A stretch of 64,000 nt of DNA from Pseudoflavonifractor sp902362925 (GTDB taxonomy: Bacteria > Bacillota > Clostridia > Oscillospirales > Oscillospiraceae). Of the stretch, positions 1 through 8,381 are shown in pieces. The notes beneath the pieces were generated by a model, which was not told the DNA's origin, did no database searches, and worked only from the letters and a program-made list of their open reading frames with translations. The DNA lies in NCBI GenBank assembly GCA_902362925.1, contig CABIYL010000001.1, one strand, 5' to 3'. Within the stretch, counting starts at the first letter, position 1. Every line of letters begins with the position of its first letter. The translations under genes were made by a program, and so were the position numbers.

Positions 1-1018
1 TGACCGCGCCGGCGTTGACGGTCAGGGTGCCGCCGTCGGCCTTGGTGCACACCGCGCCCACCACGGCGCCGCTGTCATCGGTGAGCAGGCTGGTGGCGGT
101 GGTGTTGTAGCGGATATCCACGCCGTTGTCGTCCAGGGCCTGGCCCAGGTAGGTGAAGGGGTCGGCGTTGTTCCAGCGGTGGTAGATGATGGTCTCGTCA
201 AAGTGGGCGATCTGCTGGGCGGTCTTGGACAGGTACACGTTGACGCCCTTGTCCAGCAGGTACTCCACCGTGTTCTTGGCCTCGCTGACGAAGGTGCGGA
301 TGAGCTGGGCGTTGGCCAGCTGGTTGCTCTGGTCCATCAGCTTGTCGTACCAGTACTCCTCGTCGGAGCCCAGGTCATCGCCGTACCGCTCGTACTGGAG
401 GGAGGTGCCGATGGCGAACATGCCCTGAGCGGCGTTGCCCATGCCGCCCAGCACGCCGGTGCTCTCCACGCCCACCACATTGGCGCCTGCCTCGGCGGCG
501 CTGAGGGCGGCCATGGTGCCGGAGGCGCCCATGCCGATGACCAGCACGTCGGCGGTAACCTCCTCGTCCTCACCGGTGGGGGTCTCTTCCTCCTCCACGG
601 TCATGCCGGCCTGGGTCATGGCGTCCTTGGCGGCGGCCATGACAGCCTCGCTGGTGACGGTGGCGCCGGACACGCCGTCAATGTTGGGGCTCTGGGCGTC
701 CAGGATGGCCTGAGCCAGATCGGGCAGGGCGGCCTGACCCACGCTCTCGGTCTCACTGTCGCCTACGGCGTCCACGGCGGTGATGACGCCGCCAGACACG
801 GTGATGGTCACGCTGACCTCACCGCCAAAGCCCTCGGCAGTGCCGGTGTAGGTGCCGTCAGTCACGCCGCCGGTGGGGGCCTGAGACGCCTCTTCGCTGG
901 CGCTGGGGGAAACAGAAGGGGTGGTCTCCGTCTCCTGGTTGGTACAGCCCCCCAGAACAGCGGTCAGCATGGCGCCGCACAGCGCCAGGGACAGCAGCTT
1001 CTTTATGGTTCCTTTCAT
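1..1018 (-). CDS. FMN-binding, FAD-dependent fumarate-reductase-like lipoprotein (5' part only)
   Basis: The gene runs off the left edge, so only the N-terminal 339 codons are present. The start at 1018 gives a charged-hydrophobic signal ending in a lipobox (LGGC, Cys about residue 25), so the protein should be lipid-anchored outside the membrane. A Ser/Thr/Glu linker follows, then one FMN-binding domain (about 45-125) with the flavinylation motif SGATVTS, whose Thr normally carries covalent FMN. An FAD-binding Rossmann start (VLVIGMGASG) begins near residue 153. Proteins of this kind reduce fumarate, urocanate or related acceptors; the substrate cannot be read from this part. It is a paralog of the gene at 32903-35068 but has one FMN domain instead of two. 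It is divergent from the AraC gene at 1280. Confidence 0.88.
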   Translation of the reverse strand, partial: MKGTIKKLLSLALCGAMLTAVLGGCTNQETETTPSVSPSASEEASQAPTGGVTDGTYTGTAEGFGGEVSVTITVSGGVITAVDAVGDSETESVGQAALPDLAQAILDAQSPNIDGVSGATVTSEAVMAAAKDAMTQAGMTVEEEETPTGEDEEVTADVLVIGMGASGTMAALSAAEAGANVVGVESTGVLGGMGNAAQGMFAIGTSLQYERYGDDLGSDEEYWYDKLMDQSNQLANAQLIRTFVSEAKNTVEYLLDKGVNVYLSKTAQQIAHFDETIIYHRWNNADPFTYLGQALDDNGVDIRYNTTATSLLTDDSGAVVGAVCTKADGGTLTVNAGAV

Positions 1019-1146
1019 GTCATAATCCTCCTTGGTATCACGGGATGTGCCGGAAGGGCCCATTCCGGCACGTCCCACCGGGCCTGAATGTGGGGGCGCA
1101 GGTCTGACGGCCCGGTTTTCGTTAAAAGATTATCACATCCCTATTT

Positions 1147-1161
1147 CGTCAACAATTGACG
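1147..1161. promoter_or_regulatory. Inverted repeat CGTCAA-caa-TTGACG in divergent intergenic region
   Basis: A perfect 6-bp inverted repeat with a 3-bp spacer lies between the flavoprotein gene (start 1018) and the AraC-type gene (start 1280). Its position suits an operator for one or both divergent genes. Binding by the AraC-type protein is only a guess from proximity; AraC proteins more often bind direct repeats. Confidence 0.35.
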
Positions 1162-1209
1162 CATGTTGTGCCAAAAGTGTCTTATTTTTGGATTTCACCC
1201 CAGGCGCTC

Positions 1210-1239
1210 TTGTGGCTGGCCGCGGAAAAACGGTATAAT
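1210..1239 (+). promoter_or_regulatory. Promoter for the AraC-type gene
   Basis: A TTGTGG hexamer (1210-1215) and a perfect TATAAT (1234-1239) are 18 bp apart, about 40 bp before the ATG at 1280. Confidence 0.55.
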
Positions 1240-1279
1240 AATAGCCGGCAAAACCTGAAAGCAGGGAGGGAATGGGGCT

Positions 1280-2170
1280 ATGGTGCAGCGCGGAGAGTGG
1301 AATCCGGTTCTGGCGGGACTGGCGGATGGGCCGGTGGAGGCTGGGGGCGTGACCCTGGCCGCGGAAGGACCGGGCGAGTACCCCGGCGGCCATTTTCTGC
1401 TTCTCTTTACCCCGGAGAGCGTGCGGCTGTGCCTGCGCAGTAAGCGGACCATCCCCCTGACACCCGGCAGCTTTCTGCTGCTGCGCAGCCGGAGGGGGTA
1501 TCGGGTGGAGGATGGGCGGGTGCTGACCCTGCGCTATCCGGCCGCTTTCTTTGACGGGCTGTTTTTCAGCCAGCTGGCCGACTGCCGGATTCTGTTTGAC
1601 ATGCTGCAGCTGGAGGACCCGGAGGAGGAGTTCCTCTGCTTTGACTACCGCACAGGGGACCCGGTGTGGAGCTGCGCCCTGGCCCTGTGCCGGGAGCTGC
1701 TGACCAGGGACTCCTTCACCCCCAATCTGCTCCACTGCGGCACGACCCAGCTCTTCACCCTGCTCCAGAGGGGATTTCAGGGGCATCTCTCGGTGAGCCG
1801 CTCCACCATGCTGCGTGACAATCCCTTCGGGCAGCTGCTCAAGTACATGGGGGACCACTACGACACCGTCACCCTGGCCGACCTGGCCCGCCGGTTCAAC
1901 TACAATCCCAGCTATCTCTCGGCCTATTTCCGCCGGGTCACCGGCGAGACGTTCAGCCAGAAGCTCTACCACATCCGCATGGAGCAGGCCCTCTGGGCCC
2001 TGGAGCACACCGACCGGGCGGTGCAGGACATCAGCCAGTCCCTGGGCTTCCGGGAAAAGAGCTACTTCCTCCGCCGGTTCAAGGCGGAGTACGGCTGCAC
2101 CCCCACCCAGTACCGCAGCCGTCTGGGCAAGGCCAAAAAAGGAGATAAAAACAGCGGGACATCCGGATAA
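1280..2170 (+). CDS. AraC-family transcriptional regulator
   Basis: A 296-residue DNA-binding regulator. The C-terminal third (about 185-285) is the double helix-turn-helix AraC domain: the first HTH lies around LADLARRFNYNPSYLSAYFR, and the signature around ISQSLGFREKSYFLRRFK is followed by the typical YGCTPTQYR. The N-terminal 170 residues look like an effector-binding cupin, but no ligand can be named. The ATG at 1280 follows a purine-rich GGGAGGGAATGGGG ribosome site. The gene faces away from the FMN/FAD lipoprotein at 1-1018, so it is the obvious candidate to control it. A hairpin terminator follows directly. Family call is firm; target is inferred. Confidence 0.93.
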   Translation: MVQRGEWNPVLAGLADGPVEAGGVTLAAEGPGEYPGGHFLLLFTPESVRLCLRSKRTIPLTPGSFLLLRSRRGYRVEDGRVLTLRYPAAFFDGLFFSQLADCRILFDMLQLEDPEEEFLCFDYRTGDPVWSCALALCRELLTRDSFTPNLLHCGTTQLFTLLQRGFQGHLSVSRSTMLRDNPFGQLLKYMGDHYDTVTLADLARRFNYNPSYLSAYFRRVTGETFSQKLYHIRMEQALWALEHTDRAVQDISQSLGFREKSYFLRRFKAEYGCTPTQYRSRLGKAKKGDKNSGTSG

Positions 2171-2196
2171 TTCCGGGTGTCCCGCTGCTTTTGCTT
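2153..2196 (+). terminator. Rho-independent terminator after the AraC gene
   Basis: 14-bp arms (2153-2166 and 2173-2186, one G-T pair) overlap the stop codon and are followed by a T-rich tail. It sits between convergent genes (AraC and ftsH). Confidence 0.8.
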
Positions 2197-2209
2197 TTAT
2201 TTGGGACGC

Positions 2210-4210
2210 TTACTCCCTGTCCTCCGGCTTATCCTCGTCGGGGGCGGGGACGTCGATGTCCCCAGGGGACTTGCGCTTGCCCTCGGGGGTCAGCTCGCTA
2301 CGCTGGCTGCGGATGGAGGGCGTTCTGTCCGGGCGGCTCTTGATGCGGCCGTCGGGCTCCCGGAGGGCGTCCGGGTCGGTAAAGACCTGCTCGAAGGCGG
2401 CGGCGTCCATGGTCTCGTTCTCCAGCAGGTACTCGGCCGTCAGCTCCAGCTGGGCACGCTGCTCGGTGAGGATGGTGCGGCAGCGCTCATAGGCCTTGTC
2501 GATGATGGCCTTGACCTCCTGGTCGATGAGGTCGGCGGTCTCCTCGGAGTAGCTCTTGGCCTGGGCCATGGAGCGGCCGATGAAGATCTCGTCGTGGCCC
2601 GAATCAAAGACCACGCTGCCCAGCTTCTCGCTCATGCCGTAGCGCATGACCATGTTGCGGGCGATGGAGGAGGCACGCTGCAGGTCGTTGCCCGCGCCGT
2701 TGGAGATATCCCCCAGCACCAGCTGCTCGGCCACACGGCCGCCCAGCAGGGAGGCGATGCGCTCCTCCAGCTCGGTGCGGGAGAGGAAGCTCTTGTCCTC
2801 CTGGGGCAGGGAGATGGTCATGCCGCCGGCACGGCCCCGGGGCACGATGGTGATCTGGTGGACCGGGTCGGCGGTCTCCAGGGCGTGGCTGACAATGGCG
2901 TGGCCCGCCTCATGGTAGGCGGTAAGCTTGCGCTCCCGCTCAATGACCACCCGGCTCTTCTTCTCCGGTCCGGCGATGACCTTGATCACCGCCTCGTGGA
3001 GGTCGGGCATGGTGATGAACCGCTCCCCACGGCGGGCGGCCAGCAGGGCGGCCTCGTTCATCAGGTTCTCCAGGTCGGCGCCGGTAAAGCCGCCGGTGGC
3101 CTTGGCCACGTCCTTCAGGTCCACATCCTCGGACAGGGGCTTGTTACGGGCGTGGATTTTCAGAATCTCCTCCCGGCCCTTGATGTCGGGCGCGCCCACG
3201 TAGATCTGCCGGTCAAAGCGGCCGGGACGCAGCAGGGCGGGGTCCAGAATGTCCTGCCGGTTGGTGGCGGCCATGACAATGACCCCCTCGTTGGCGGCAA
3301 AGCCGTCCATCTCCACCAGCAGCTGGTTCAGCGTCTGCTCCCGCTCGTCGTGGCCGCCGCCCAGACCGGTGCCTCTCTGGCGGCCCACGGCGTCAATCTC
3401 GTCGATGAACACAATGGCGGGGGAGTTCTTCTTGGCCTGGTCGAACAGGTCGCGGACACGGCTGGCGCCCACGCCCACGTACAGCTCCACGAAGTCGGAG
3501 CCGGAGATGGACAGGAAGTGGACCCCGGCCTCACCGGCCACGGCCTTGGCCAGCAGGGTCTTACCGGTGCCCGGAGGGCCTACCAGCAGGATACCCTTGG
3601 GGATGCGGGCGCCCAGGGCCAGGAAGCGCTTGGGGTCCCGCAGGAACTCCACCACCTCCCGCAGCTCCTCCTTCTCCTCGTCGGCGCCGGCCACGTCGGC
3701 AAAGGTGACCTTCTTGCCCTCGTCGGAGACGGTGCGGGTGCGGGCCCGGGAGTAGCGGCTGGTCTTGTCGGCGCCTCCGCCGCCACCGGCCTGCCGCTGG
3801 AACATGATGTACCACATGGCAAAGAAAATGACCACAATCACCAGCGTGGGCAGCAGGGCGCTGGCCCAGGCGGGCAGGCGGAAGCCCGCCGGGTAGTCAA
3901 AGGCCTGAATGATGCCGTTGGCGTGCTGCTTGACGATGGTGTCGTTGAAGTCCCGGTAGAACAGCTCAAAGCTGGGCAGCTTGTAGCTGACCGTATAGCT
4001 GCCCTGGTAGGGCTCCCACAGCTCCATGGTCAGGGTGTCGTCCTTGACCTGGACGGTCTTGACCTGCTGATTGTCCAGCAGGTCGTGGATTTCGGAGTAG
4101 TAGACCGCTTTCCCCGCGTTCAGCCCCATCAGTGCGTACACGGTGGAGAGCAGGATGAGGAAAATAAACAGGTAGAACACCAGGTCGCGGCCGGAAATTT
4201 TCTTCTTCAA
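2210..4210 (-). CDS. ftsH: ATP-dependent zinc metalloprotease FtsH
   Basis: A 666-residue membrane AAA+ protease that degrades misfolded membrane and short-lived regulatory proteins. Two membrane segments (about 11-30 and 118-137) flank an extracytoplasmic loop. The AAA domain has Walker A GPPGTGKT (211-218), Walker B IVFIDEID (266-273) and the second region of homology near 315-333. The zinc protease site HEAGH is at 433-437. The C-terminal tail after about 610 is charged and disordered. It is last in the tilS-hpt-ftsH order common in Firmicutes, 95 bp after hpt. A second full-length FtsH lies at 26336-28213. Confidence 0.97.
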   Translation of the reverse strand: MKKKISGRDLVFYLFIFLILLSTVYALMGLNAGKAVYYSEIHDLLDNQQVKTVQVKDDTLTMELWEPYQGSYTVSYKLPSFELFYRDFNDTIVKQHANGIIQAFDYPAGFRLPAWASALLPTLVIVVIFFAMWYIMFQRQAGGGGGADKTSRYSRARTRTVSDEGKKVTFADVAGADEEKEELREVVEFLRDPKRFLALGARIPKGILLVGPPGTGKTLLAKAVAGEAGVHFLSISGSDFVELYVGVGASRVRDLFDQAKKNSPAIVFIDEIDAVGRQRGTGLGGGHDEREQTLNQLLVEMDGFAANEGVIVMAATNRQDILDPALLRPGRFDRQIYVGAPDIKGREEILKIHARNKPLSEDVDLKDVAKATGGFTGADLENLMNEAALLAARRGERFITMPDLHEAVIKVIAGPEKKSRVVIERERKLTAYHEAGHAIVSHALETADPVHQITIVPRGRAGGMTISLPQEDKSFLSRTELEERIASLLGGRVAEQLVLGDISNGAGNDLQRASSIARNMVMRYGMSEKLGSVVFDSGHDEIFIGRSMAQAKSYSEETADLIDQEVKAIIDKAYERCRTILTEQRAQLELTAEYLLENETMDAAAFEQVFTDPDALREPDGRIKSRPDRTPSIRSQRSELTPEGKRKSPGDIDVPAPDEDKPEDRE

Positions 4211-4305
4211 TACGGACCTCTCCCTCCACGGGGCGCCCCATGAGGGCGGGCCCGTTTCATTTCACAGCTTATGATGCGCCGGAAGCCGGGATGGATGAGG
4301 GCAAA

Positions 4306-4854
4306 TCAGCCCTCGCCGCCGTACACCCGGGGCTTGAGGATGCCGATGTAGGGCAGGTTGCGGTACTTCTCGGCGTAGTCCAGGCCGTAGCCCACCACGA
4401 ACTCGTCGGGAATGGTGAAGCCGCTGTAGTCCACGTGGACCTCCTTCACCCGGCGGTCGGGCTTATCCAGCAGGGTGCACAGCTTCATGGACGCGGGCTT
4501 GCGGGCCCGCAGCAGCTCCAGCAGGTAGGACAGGGTGTTGCCGGAGTCCAGAATGTCCTCCACCACGATGATGTCCTTGCCCTCGATGTCGTCGGACAGG
4601 TCCTTGGTGATCTGCACCTGGCCGGAGGAGGTGGTGCCCTTGCCGTAGGAGGACACGGACATGAAGTCGATGGTGCAGGGCACCTCGATCTTCCGGGTCA
4701 GGTCGGCCATGAACACAAAGGAGCCACGGAGCACCGAGATGAGCATGGGCTCCTTACCGGCATAGTCACGGTTGATTTCGGCGGCAATCTCGCTCACACG
4801 CTTATTCAGCTCTTCCTCAGAAAAAAGTACCCGTTCAATGTCCTGTTCCAGCAT
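4306..4854 (-). CDS. hpt: Hypoxanthine phosphoribosyltransferase
   Basis: A 182-residue purine-salvage enzyme that turns hypoxanthine or guanine plus PRPP into IMP or GMP. The PRPP-binding loop VVEDILDSGNT (about 97-107) is intact, as is the SYGKGT loop (about 69-74). Length is normal for the family. It starts 6 bp after the tilS stop, so the two genes are co-transcribed and probably translationally coupled. The tilS-hpt-ftsH order supports the call. Confidence 0.96.
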   Translation of the reverse strand: MLEQDIERVLFSEEELNKRVSEIAAEINRDYAGKEPMLISVLRGSFVFMADLTRKIEVPCTIDFMSVSSYGKGTTSSGQVQITKDLSDDIEGKDIIVVEDILDSGNTLSYLLELLRARKPASMKLCTLLDKPDRRVKEVHVDYSGFTIPDEFVVGYGLDYAEKYRNLPYIGILKPRVYGGEG

Positions 4855-4860
4855 AATCGC

Positions 4861-6237
4861 TCATCCTTCCATTCTCTCTGTTTGGTTGTATTCTCTCGCC
4901 CGCCGGACAAAGCGCAGGGCAGCGCCGAAGCGGGGGTGTGGCCCGTTCTCTCCCAGACCGGCCACGGCAATGACGCCGTCGCCGTCGGCGGCCACGGGAA
5001 TCCGCTCCCGGTCCCGCCGAGGGATTTTTTCGTCTATCATCAGCTTCTTCACCGTGCGGCTTCTGCGGCCGGGACGGGTCAGCTCGTCTCCCTGCTGCCG
5101 GGGACGCACAATCAGCCCCGGCCAGGGCTCCTCCTCCAGCACCAGAATCCAGTCGGTGCCCGGGATGGGGTTCTCTCCCCGCACCGGGGTCACCGGCTCA
5201 AAGGGGGGACGGGGGTCGTCCTGGGTGGTGAGGAGCAGCTCTCCGTACACCCGCTGGGCCAGCCGTCCGCCCGGCAGGCAGGCCACCGCCGACGGGTCGT
5301 CCCCACGGCACAGGTTCACAATGGCCTCCAGATGGGCGGCGGAGCAGTCGGTGTCCCCGTCTCCCATCATCTCCAGCAGCCGCCGGGCAGCCCGTGGGGC
5401 GATGGCGGTGGGGGCGTCGGCCAGGTAGTGGGCCTCGATGACCAGGTCGTCCTCCGCCCAGCGGGCGTGGGCGCACACCTGGGCGGCCTGGGCGTTTAAG
5501 TAGTCGTTGTCCGCCCGGAGGTAGCGGGTAGTGTCCGTCATGCGCCGGACAAAGCCGGGGTTGAGCTCCTCCAGCAGGGGCACCACCTGGCGGCGGATGC
5601 GGTTGCGGGTGAAGCGTTCGTCGGAATTGGAGCTGTCCTCCACGTGGGGGATGCCGTACAGCGCCAGATACTCCTCCACCTCCCGGCGGGTGGTGGTGAG
5701 TATGGGCCGCACCAGGTCCCCACGCCGGGGCGCGATGCCCGCCATGCCCTGAAGTCCGGTGCCCCGGATGAGGTGGAGCAGCAGGGTTTCGGCGTTGTCA
5801 TCGGCGGTGTGGGCGGTGGCGATGCGGTCGCAGCCCAGGCGCTGGGCCGTGTCCCGCAGGAAGGCGTACCGCATATCCCGTGCGGTCTCCTCCAGCCCAC
5901 GGCCCTGCCGGGCGGCCTCAGCGGCCACGTCACCCCGGCCCACCACCAGCTCCACGGCGGGCAGGGTGCGCTCACCGTCGGGGCCGTCAAAGCGCTGGGG
6001 ACCGCACCACTTGGCCACGAAGTCCCGGACAAAGGCCTCGTCCCGGTCGGACTCCTCACCACGGAGGCAGTGGTTGTAGTGGGCGGCAATCAGGTTGAAG
6101 CCCAAAATGTCCCGCAGCAGCCACAGCCGGTGGAGCAGGTACACCGAGTCGGCGCCCCCGGACACGGCGCACAGCACCGTGCCCCCACGGGGGAGCATGT
6201 CGTATTCCATTGAAAGGGTATTCAGGGCGTCTGTCAT
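4861..6237 (-). CDS. tilS: tRNA(Ile)-lysidine synthase
   Basis: A 458-residue N-type ATP pyrophosphatase that puts lysine on C34 of the CAU-anticodon tRNA-Ile, changing it from Met to Ile decoding. The PP-loop SGGADS is near residues 26-31, followed by the typical HYNHCLRGEESDRDE stretch and the THHTADDNAET-like segment (here ATAHTADDNAET). The C-terminal TilS domain with a GRRSRTVKKLM motif is present. The ATG at 6237 follows AAGGAGAATCT. It heads the tilS-hpt-ftsH cluster and is separated from dnaB by a hairpin-rich 236-bp stretch. Confidence 0.96.
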   Translation of the reverse strand: MTDALNTLSMEYDMLPRGGTVLCAVSGGADSVYLLHRLWLLRDILGFNLIAAHYNHCLRGEESDRDEAFVRDFVAKWCGPQRFDGPDGERTLPAVELVVGRGDVAAEAARQGRGLEETARDMRYAFLRDTAQRLGCDRIATAHTADDNAETLLLHLIRGTGLQGMAGIAPRRGDLVRPILTTTRREVEEYLALYGIPHVEDSSNSDERFTRNRIRRQVVPLLEELNPGFVRRMTDTTRYLRADNDYLNAQAAQVCAHARWAEDDLVIEAHYLADAPTAIAPRAARRLLEMMGDGDTDCSAAHLEAIVNLCRGDDPSAVACLPGGRLAQRVYGELLLTTQDDPRPPFEPVTPVRGENPIPGTDWILVLEEEPWPGLIVRPRQQGDELTRPGRRSRTVKKLMIDEKIPRRDRERIPVAADGDGVIAVAGLGENGPHPRFGAALRFVRRAREYNQTERMEG

Positions 6238-6473
6238 AGATTCTCCTTATGAAAACAGGGGAAAAGCCTCGCAGAGTTTCCGCCGCATAGCGGCGGAAAG
6301 AAAATTCAAAGAGGTGCGGAGCAGGACACGGCCTGCGCAGCACACCACTGCTTGCTCCGCCACCGGCGGGCAACCACCCCCGCCGTGCGGGGGTGAGGGG
6401 GGTATCGCGGGCATTGTGCCGCCCCAGCGGCGCGGTGCCCGCGTATCTAGGGGACAGCGTCCCCCCTGGACGC
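6238..6473. repeat. Hairpin-rich intergenic island between dnaB and tilS
   Basis: This 236-bp gap has no credible gene. It is a chain of short inverted repeats: TTTCCGCCGCATAGCGGCGGAAA near 6279-6301, a CCCCCGC/GCGGGGG hairpin near 6378-6393, GCGGGCA/TGCCCGC arms near 6409-6443, and GGGGAC-AGC-GTCCCC near 6450-6464. The style matches the island at 22613-22745. It could be a decayed palindromic mobile repeat, mRNA-stabilising stems or both. Confidence 0.5.
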
Positions 6474-7823
6474 TCAGTACTCCTCGTGCCGCCGGTCGAT
6501 GGAGGAGAAGGTGGTATACTCGGGCAGCCACTGCAGCTCCACCGTGCCGGTCTCTCCGTGTCGGTTCTTGGCGATGATACACTCGGCCAGGTTGTGGTTG
6601 TCGTCGTTGTCGTTGTAGTAGTCGTCCCGGTAGAGGAACATGACGATATCGGCGTCCTGCTCGATGGCGCCCGACTCACGCAGGTCGGAGAGCATGGGGC
6701 GCTTGTCGCTGCGGCTCTCGGGGCCGCGGGACAGCTGGGACAGACAGACCACCGGCACGTTTAGCTCCTTGGCCATGATTTTCAGGGCGCGGGAGATGTC
6801 GGAGACAATCTGCTGCCGGTTCTCGCCGCTGCTGCGCTGGGGACCTCCGGCGGAGGTCATCAGCTGCAGGTAGTCGATGACCACCAGACCCAGGTTGTCC
6901 ACCCGGCGGCACTTGGCGTTCATGTCGGCCACGGAGAGGGCCGGGTTGTCGTCGATGAGAATCTGGGTCCGGTTGAGGGCGGCCGAGGCGGCGGCGATTT
7001 TGGTCCAGTCCTCCTCGGTGAGCCGTCCGGTGACCAGCTTCTTGTTGTCCACAAAGCTCTCGCCGGAGATCAGACGCATGGCCAGCTGCTCCCGGCTCAT
7101 CTCCAGGGAGAAGAAAACCACCGTCTTGCCCGAGAACTTGCCCGCGTGGAGCAGTATGTTGAGGGCGAAGGAGGTCTTGCCCATGCCGGGACGGGCGGCC
7201 AGCAGAATGAGATCGGACTTGTTCAGACCTGCGATGGCCCGGTCCACGTCGGGCATGCCGGTGCTCAGGCCGGGAATCTCACTGTTCTGGGCGGCCAGCT
7301 CGTTGAGCCGCTCGTACACGCTGAGAATGACCGTGGAGATGTGCTCCAGGCCCTGGGAGCCCCGGCCCTGGCGGATGGCGTAAATCCGCTGCTCCGCCGC
7401 CTCCAGCACCTCCTGGGCCGTGCCGGTGCCCTCCTGGATAAGGGCGGTCAAATCTCCCGCCGTCTCGGCAATCCGCCGCAGCAGGGACTTGTCCTTCACG
7501 ATGGACACATATTCCTTCACGTTGGCCGCCGTGGGGGTGATCTCCATCAACTGGAGCAGGTAGCTCCGGGACGTGTTCTCGTCATACACGCCATTCTGGC
7601 GCATATGGTCCAGCACGGTCACCGGGTCGATGGTCAGAGAGAAGTTGAACATGGAGTAGATGGTCTCGTAGATCTCCCGGTTCTGCCGCAGGTAGAAGTC
7701 CTCGCCCCGCAGCTCCTCCACCACCTCGGGCACGCATCGTGAGTCAATGAGCATGGAGCCCAGCACCGCCTGCTCGGCCTCCACCGAGTGGGGCATCTGC
7801 CGGGTCAGCAGCGCCTCATCCAT
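6474..7823 (-). CDS. dnaB: Replicative DNA helicase DnaB
   Basis: A 449-residue hexameric helicase that unwinds DNA at the fork and binds primase. The N-terminal DnaB domain begins with the typical PHSVEAEQAVLGSML. The RecA-like domain has Walker A ARPGMGKTS and Walker B VVIDYLQLM, and a C-terminal ESGAIEQDADIVMFLYRDDYY segment with the arginine finger region. No intein interrupts it. It lies 75 bp after rplI, as in many Firmicutes. Confidence 0.97.
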   Translation of the reverse strand: MDEALLTRQMPHSVEAEQAVLGSMLIDSRCVPEVVEELRGEDFYLRQNREIYETIYSMFNFSLTIDPVTVLDHMRQNGVYDENTSRSYLLQLMEITPTAANVKEYVSIVKDKSLLRRIAETAGDLTALIQEGTGTAQEVLEAAEQRIYAIRQGRGSQGLEHISTVILSVYERLNELAAQNSEIPGLSTGMPDVDRAIAGLNKSDLILLAARPGMGKTSFALNILLHAGKFSGKTVVFFSLEMSREQLAMRLISGESFVDNKKLVTGRLTEEDWTKIAAASAALNRTQILIDDNPALSVADMNAKCRRVDNLGLVVIDYLQLMTSAGGPQRSSGENRQQIVSDISRALKIMAKELNVPVVCLSQLSRGPESRSDKRPMLSDLRESGAIEQDADIVMFLYRDDYYNDNDDNHNLAECIIAKNRHGETGTVELQWLPEYTTFSSIDRRHEEY

Positions 7824-7898
7824 ATTCTCACCTCCTGGGTAAAAATCAAACGCTTTTCTGTCGTGGGAGAAAAGGCTTCTCTCAGGGAGAAGTTTCCC

Positions 7899-8345
7899 TT
7901 ACTCCTCCACCACCATGACGCTGAGGGTGCCGGTGATCTCGTAGCCCAGCTTGACCTTGAGCTTGTAGCCGCCGAAGGCCTTGATGGGCTCCTCCTGGAC
8001 AATCTTGGTCTTGGCAATGTCGATGCTGTGCTGGGCCTTGAGGGCGTCGGAGATCTCCTTGGAGGTGACGGCGCCGAAGAGACGGCCGCCGTTGCCGCCC
8101 TTGGCCACCACCTTCACGGTGAGGCCGGCGAGCTTCTCGGCGATGGCCTGGGCCTCGGCCTTCTCGGCGGCCTCCTGGGCCTTCTTGGCCTTCTCCTGCA
8201 TCTTCATGGTGTTGATGTTCTCCGCCGTGGCGGGCACGGCCAGCTTCCGGGGCAGGAGGAAGTTGCGGGCGTAACCGTCGCTGGCCTCAATCATCTGGCC
8301 CTTCTTGCCCTGACCCTTGACGTCCTGCTGTAAAATAACCTTCAT
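7899..8345 (-). CDS. rplI: 50S ribosomal protein L9
   Basis: A 148-residue protein of the large ribosomal subunit. The N-terminal rRNA-binding domain contains the hallmark GYARNFLLPRKLA segment and is joined by a long charged helix (about 45-75) to the C-terminal domain with GGRLFGAVTSKEI. Length is normal. It lies between gdpP and dnaB, the common arrangement in this phylum. Confidence 0.97.
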   Translation of the reverse strand: MKVILQQDVKGQGKKGQMIEASDGYARNFLLPRKLAVPATAENINTMKMQEKAKKAQEAAEKAEAQAIAEKLAGLTVKVVAKGGNGGRLFGAVTSKEISDALKAQHSIDIAKTKIVQEEPIKAFGGYKLKVKLGYEITGTLSVMVVEE

Positions 8346-8381
8346 GTTATATCGTTCCTTTCTGAAAATACAATTTTTTGC

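Noticed and set aside
2177..4243. Long antisense frames over ftsH (also over gdpP, the second ftsH, the ABC genes, GH36 and others)
   Set aside because: Same cause: shadows of real genes, with Gly/Val/His/Leu-rich text and no recognisable domain.
6474..7823. Intein in dnaB
   Set aside because: The protein is of normal length (449 residues) and the Walker A region is continuous.
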